Shown: positions 60,261 to 64,000 of the stretch, piece after piece
Layout of the letters: every line of letters begins with the position of its first letter
How positions within the stretch are numbered: the first letter of the stretch is position 1
Origin: JAGLOK01 sp963677605
Lineage (GTDB): Bacteria; Bacillota; Clostridia; Christensenellales; UMGS416
Assembly (NCBI GenBank): GCA_963677605.2
Contig: CAXXDX010000007.1
Span: forward strand, 930,001-994,000
Reading direction: 5' to 3'
DNA length: 64,000 bases
The notes under the pieces: model-generated
Told to the model about the DNA's origin: nothing
The model's database searches: none
Seen by the model: only the letters and a program-made list of their open reading frames with translations
Program-made: the position numbers and the translations under genes

Positions 60261-62469
60261 GCATCATAGAAATTGTTATATAGAGGTATCTTATTATCCC
60301 ATACTGCTTTTTAATAAAAGCTTTAAGCGATATGTAATAATTATATATAAAAAGCACCTCATCTTTTGAAATTTCAGATTTTGAATATAAAAGTTTATTA
60401 ATAATCAATACAATATCTTTAAAACTCTGACCATATACCCGTATTTTACTGTCAACGCCTTTTGCGTACTTACTGAGCGTAAAACCAATAGGTTTTCTAT
60501 ACTTCATATAAGAAAACAAAATCATAATTTCACTGAAATAAAACAGTGCGATTCCGTTTGCGGAAGGGTCTTTTTTTGTAACATGACTATAGCTTGTTTT
60601 AAACTGCGACAAAAGGAAGACTGCACAAAAAGCGAGGATTAACAGAACAAATGCGAAAACTATTATAATTAAAGGCAGTAGATTTTTATCTTCTGTATAT
60701 TCAGTTTCGACTTCTGTTAGAGGAGCAGGCGTTGTCTCGGGGATAAAATCATCTAGAACTGATGTAGATGTGGTTGATGCTGCTGATTGTCTCTCTTCGG
60801 ATGTTTCTGGATCAAATGGAAGCCATCCTATACCGGCTATGTAAATCTCCGCCCAGGCGTGCGCGTTTGCATTAGTCAGAGTTACTTGCTTATTTGCTGT
60901 AACAATATCTGCCTTGAAACCTTCGACATATCTCGAAGGAAGTCCGGCGCAGCGGGAAAGTACAGCCATCGCACTGGCATAGTAGGTGCAGTAGCCTCTC
61001 TTGGTCTCGAGGAAATGGCTGACAAAATCAATATTTTCCGGTGGGATTTCGGGAGACAGAGTGTACGTAAACCCATCTTCTAAATATTCTTTAATAAGTG
61101 TCGCTTTCATATAATCGGTATTCGCACCTTCTGTGATAAAAGCAGCCAGACTCCAAATGTTATCTGGAACTGATTCAAACGGACTCATATAATATTCTGC
61201 AAATAACTCATCACTAGCATAATCAGTGTATGATGGGTCAGACTGGATGCTTTCAATGTAGCGTCCGAAAGATTCAATATTATATTTTATATGCTCAGCC
61301 GTCACTTCATATGAAAGGTTTCTTTTTATGCCTCTTGCTGCGAAAACCTCACCTTCGGTATTATAAGAGACAAGCATTGTAAGTGCTTTTTCCGGCTTTA
61401 CATTTATAACTCTGTTTGGTGCAAATATTGTTGCTGAGCTATTGGATAAAGGCGTTATAAACAGCTCAACTTCTTTAAAATATAATCCTGTCTTAAGGCT
61501 TTCATCAGGAAGATATAAATTGAATACTTCAGTTTGCTCATGTTTGTTGCGACTGTTCATTCTTGAGCGGTAGCTTACTGTATCATCAATCCATGTATAT
61601 CCTGTGTATGTGTTTTTAATATTGCCGCGCAAAAGATAAGTGTCGGCATAATTGCTTTTTATCTGAAGGACTTTGTCATTATCAATATTTACGGGTCCGC
61701 CAAGCCTGCCATCCAGCGGTGCGTAGCCGACGCTTGAAAGGTCGTATACAGACCGGGGGGAAGAGTGCCCTGTTGCTTCTGATATAAAATCGCCTATTGT
61801 ATCTTTTCTGATCTCCAGCCATTCCGATTTTCTGGTTAACGAGTATTCAGAGGCAATGGAATATACAAGCAGCATTATTATTGTTGCGGCCGGAATTAAA
61901 AAGAGTGTGACTGCCCCTGTTATGTTACGGGTTTCGCTATCTTTTGACTTATTTTTAACGGCAAAAAAACATGTCAGAGCGCCTATTATTATCAAAGTGT
62001 CTGCTAAGGAATCAGGTTTGCCGTTTTGCCAGACTAAAAAAACAGGTATGCTTGACAGTAAAACAATAATAAGATAATTGGGATGAAGTATGGAAGGAAT
62101 TATAAAAACAATCGACATAACTAACACAAAGATTGCTCCAAGTATATTTTGAGATTGTGGCGCTGTTTGTGTTTTATGCGTTAAAAAATTATATGAATCA
62201 TAAAAGAACCTGAGAACTGATTCCTGCTTTTCCGGCTTTAGAAAAATGTATATAACAACAAGACCTAAAACTATAATTGAAAGCGAGATAATGGCTGTTT
62301 TTTTGTTTATTAAAAGAACATAAAGCGATAGAATAAAAATAAGCGCCCATAAAAATATCGTATAGTAGGGGATAGAAATATTATACAATTTAAATATCAG
62401 TTCACTTATACCAAGAACTAAAATCGAACAAACGAATATTGGAGCTGCATCAAATAATCTTTTTTTCAT
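60235..62469 (-). CDS. Membrane transglutaminase-like protein (TgpA type)
   Basis: 744 residues. About six N-terminal membrane helices (10-210), an extracellular domain, the transglutaminase core (about 460-570) and a further helix near 610, then a C-terminal DUF4129-like part. The catalytic triad is C in KRGYCTYYASAMAVLSRCAG, H in NANAHAWAEIYI and D in LPFDPETSEE. Third gene of moxR-DUF58-transglutaminase, whose function is thought to be peptide bond or wall modification. Its ATG overlaps the DUF58 gene by 20 bases. Confidence 0.93.
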   Translation of the reverse strand: MKKRLFDAAPIFVCSILVLGISELIFKLYNISIPYYTIFLWALIFILSLYVLLINKKTAIISLSIIVLGLVVIYIFLKPEKQESVLRFFYDSYNFLTHKTQTAPQSQNILGAIFVLVMSIVFIIPSILHPNYLIIVLLSSIPVFLVWQNGKPDSLADTLIIIGALTCFFAVKNKSKDSETRNITGAVTLFLIPAATIIMLLVYSIASEYSLTRKSEWLEIRKDTIGDFISEATGHSSPRSVYDLSSVGYAPLDGRLGGPVNIDNDKVLQIKSNYADTYLLRGNIKNTYTGYTWIDDTVSYRSRMNSRNKHEQTEVFNLYLPDESLKTGLYFKEVELFITPLSNSSATIFAPNRVINVKPEKALTMLVSYNTEGEVFAARGIKRNLSYEVTAEHIKYNIESFGRYIESIQSDPSYTDYASDELFAEYYMSPFESVPDNIWSLAAFITEGANTDYMKATLIKEYLEDGFTYTLSPEIPPENIDFVSHFLETKRGYCTYYASAMAVLSRCAGLPSRYVEGFKADIVTANKQVTLTNANAHAWAEIYIAGIGWLPFDPETSEERQSAASTTSTSVLDDFIPETTPAPLTEVETEYTEDKNLLPLIIIVFAFVLLILAFCAVFLLSQFKTSYSHVTKKDPSANGIALFYFSEIMILFSYMKYRKPIGFTLSKYAKGVDSKIRVYGQSFKDIVLIINKLLYSKSEISKDEVLFIYNYYISLKAFIKKQYGIIRYLYITISMMLRSHRKAD

Positions 62470-63682
62470 TTGATTGCTCCTTTATGCATTCATTTAAGTT
62501 TTCGTTCGGCGAAACGTGAACTATGGTTATGCCTGCGGCAGAAAGCTCTGAAATCATTTTAAGGGTTCTCGGATCATGTGTTTTTCCGGATTCTTTAACC
62601 AAAATGAGTGTTATGCTTATATCGGCTTTGCGCATGTAGCTTAGGCTGTCAAACGCGGATGAATCCAGCGAGTGCGCAACAAAAAAGATAGAGTTTGTCT
62701 GGGAGGTAGTTATTATGTCGTTTGAAAACAGCTCAAACATTGAAAAATCATTATCAAATGAAATATTTGAAATCCCCTCATACATTCCCGTAAAATCTTC
62801 AGATGTTCTTCCTGTATATTCTTCTTTTTCTTTTCCAACTATTATAAGTTTTGTAGGCATACTCAGCTTTAAAAGATGGTTGGATATCGCAGCTGCACAT
62901 TCTGCTATCATATCTTCAAGCTCGATTTTAGGAAGGCCTTCAAGGCCGTGAGAAGAGCAGTCAACATATATCAGTGTATCCGGATCAAGCGATAGACTGT
63001 AGTTTTTGACCATCAAGGAGTTTTTTGCAGCTGAAAGCTTCCAATGGATTCTTTTTAACACATCCCCATACTCATATTTTCTTACATCTTTCATTTCAGC
63101 GATGTCTGATGAGGATTTTTGAATAGGATTTTGAGTGCTTATATTTTCTCTCTGCGGCAAAGGAAGATAGTCAAGATTAACTATCCGCGGTTTTACTGAC
63201 AGCATAAGAGTTTTATAGTTCGCATTTGTTTTTAAATCTATAGTTACAAAGAAAAGTCCGAATATATCATAGATTCTTATCTTGAAAATACCTATGGGCC
63301 ATTTGCCCATGTATCTGCAATAAACTCTTTTTTGAATGGATTTTCTGCTTCTGGACATGACTCCAAAGCATTCAATGCTTTTATACAGCTTTAGGTTGTC
63401 GTCCGGCAGACGGTATTCAAGCTCTACCAGCGGAAGCGGAAATAAATAATCATTGTGAACTTCCATAATGAGTTCTACGTAATTTCCTTTAATACCGTTA
63501 GCGGGATTTATATGCTGTATGAATTTTAATTGGTTATATGCTGCAATTAGCGATATTGCAGAAAGAATAACTAAAAAAAGCATCGTGAAAAAGAGGATAT
63601 AAAAAATGCTGTTTCCGCTTGCAAAGCCTGCCAATAAAGACAGAAAAGAAATAATAACAAAAGGAATAAACCGGTTTTTCAT
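62450..63682 (-). CDS. DUF58 domain protein with two N-terminal membrane helices
   Basis: 410 residues. Two helices (about 5-50), a barrel-like part, then the DUF58 core: RKYEYGDVLKRIHWKLSAAKNSLMVKNY, the conserved D(x)R-R-I-HW motif. A vWA-like fold follows (LIYVDCSSHG, DMIAECAAAISNHLL). DUF58 proteins act with MoxR ATPases, possibly as substrate adaptors. Starts one base after the moxR stop and overlaps the transglutaminase start. Confidence 0.94.
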   Translation of the reverse strand: MKNRFIPFVIISFLSLLAGFASGNSIFYILFFTMLFLVILSAISLIAAYNQLKFIQHINPANGIKGNYVELIMEVHNDYLFPLPLVELEYRLPDDNLKLYKSIECFGVMSRSRKSIQKRVYCRYMGKWPIGIFKIRIYDIFGLFFVTIDLKTNANYKTLMLSVKPRIVNLDYLPLPQRENISTQNPIQKSSSDIAEMKDVRKYEYGDVLKRIHWKLSAAKNSLMVKNYSLSLDPDTLIYVDCSSHGLEGLPKIELEDMIAECAAAISNHLLKLSMPTKLIIVGKEKEEYTGRTSEDFTGMYEGISNISFDNDFSMFELFSNDIITTSQTNSIFFVAHSLDSSAFDSLSYMRKADISITLILVKESGKTHDPRTLKMISELSAAGITIVHVSPNENLNECIKEQSNEKKII

Positions 63683-63683
63683 T

Positions 63684-64000
63684 TTAGATAACCGGAACTC
63701 TTACTGTATTTAAAATGTTTTTTAATATCCTTTGTGCATTCATATCATAAAGCTTCGCTTCAGGTTTTACAATTATCCTGTGTTCCAGAACAGGATAAAT
63801 CATTTCCTGCACGTCATCGGGAATAACGTATCCTCTGCCGTTTAGGTAAGCATTTGCCTTTGCTGCGTTTACAAGGCAAAGTGAACCTCTTGGCGAGACA
63901 CCCAAACGGACATGCTCTTCCTGTCTTGTTCTCATGCTTATAGTTGCAACATACTCATATATCTTTTCCGAACACTCTGTTTTTTCGACTTCGGACTGTG
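63684..64000 (-). CDS. MoxR-family AAA+ ATPase, 3' part
   Basis: Only the C-terminal part is in the window, with the frame open to the edge. RLGVSPRGSLCLVNAAKANAYLNGR and YVIPDDVQEM match the helical lid of MoxR ATPases (sensor 2 arginine in SPR). MoxR proteins act as chaperone-like ATPases with the DUF58 and transglutaminase genes that follow. Confidence 0.92.
   Translation of the reverse strand, partial: QSEVEKTECSEKIYEYVATISMRTRQEEHVRLGVSPRGSLCLVNAAKANAYLNGRGYVIPDDVQEMIYPVLEHRIIVKPEAKLYDMNAQRILKNILNTVRVPVI

Noticed and set aside
1..64000. CRISPR arrays, insertion sequences, prophage, tRNA and rRNA genes
   Set aside because: No spaced direct repeats, transposase, integrase or phage structural gene, cloverleaf or rRNA signature was recognised on reading through; a dedicated search could still reveal small RNAs.

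Overview
This AT-rich window comes from a Gram-positive, low-GC Firmicute, most likely a member of class Clostridia. The evidence is gene order: dusB-greA-lysS, the yaaO-tmk-yaaQ-holB-yaaT block, plsX-acpP-rnc-smc-ftsY and ylxM-ffh-rpsP-khpA-rimM-trmD-rplS are all arranged as in Firmicutes. Frequent TTG/GTG starts, strong GGAGG ribosome sites, a clostridial ferredoxin, formate-THF ligase and surface proteins with Thr/Pro/Ala linkers agree. The species cannot be told from the sequence. About 58 protein genes are called; no rRNA, tRNA, CRISPR array, insertion sequence or prophage was seen.

Layout. 1-8.6 kb: housekeeping (dusB 3' end, greA, lysS, two membrane proteins of unknown role, an Orn/Lys/Arg decarboxylase-family gene, tmk, the c-di-AMP receptor homologue, holB, a RicT/PSP1 protein) and a 56-residue ferredoxin. 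8.8-14.6 kb: two secreted cell-wall proteins, a 1465-residue SpoIID/SH3 protein and an NlpC/P60 hydrolase. 14.6-23.9 kb: an ArsC-like reductase, an MprF-type flippase-like membrane protein, and a tight operon of a single-module NRPS, a 7TM histidine kinase and an HD-GYP response regulator. This is the most unusual region. 24-31 kb: a PPDK-like ATP-grasp protein, a DUF1801 protein, an esterase, a GT39 glycosyltransferase with a frameshifted 5' end, and two small stress-type genes. 31-35.4 kb (minus strand): an RsgI-like anti-sigma factor with its ECF sigma factor, an LCP cell-wall ligase, a decayed HD-domain gene and a phosphoesterase.

35.4-44.6 kb: tyrS, preceded by a tyrosine-rich leader ORF with hairpins and interrupted by an in-frame TAA; two SDR enzymes and two TetR regulators with visible operators; a second ECF sigma/zinc anti-sigma/SIMPL operon; a radical SAM protein; a peptidoglycan-binding protein. 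44.7-60.3 kb: fatty-acid/phospholipid start genes, RNase III with a long leader hairpin, SMC, the SRP pathway, ribosomal proteins and RNA-modifying genes, PduL, Fhs and RecX. 60.2-64 kb (minus strand): the moxR-DUF58-transglutaminase operon, cut by the window edge.

Working together: several blocks concern the envelope (SpoIID/SH3, NlpC/P60, LCP, PG-binding protein, GT39, flippase) and envelope sensing (two ECF/anti-sigma pairs, the 7TM kinase). The NRPS adenylation pocket reads as lysine-like by hand alignment, and a flippase of the lysyl-phosphatidylglycerol type lies just upstream. This suggests, without proving, a lysine-containing aminolipid or small peptide signal made, moved and sensed by one locus.
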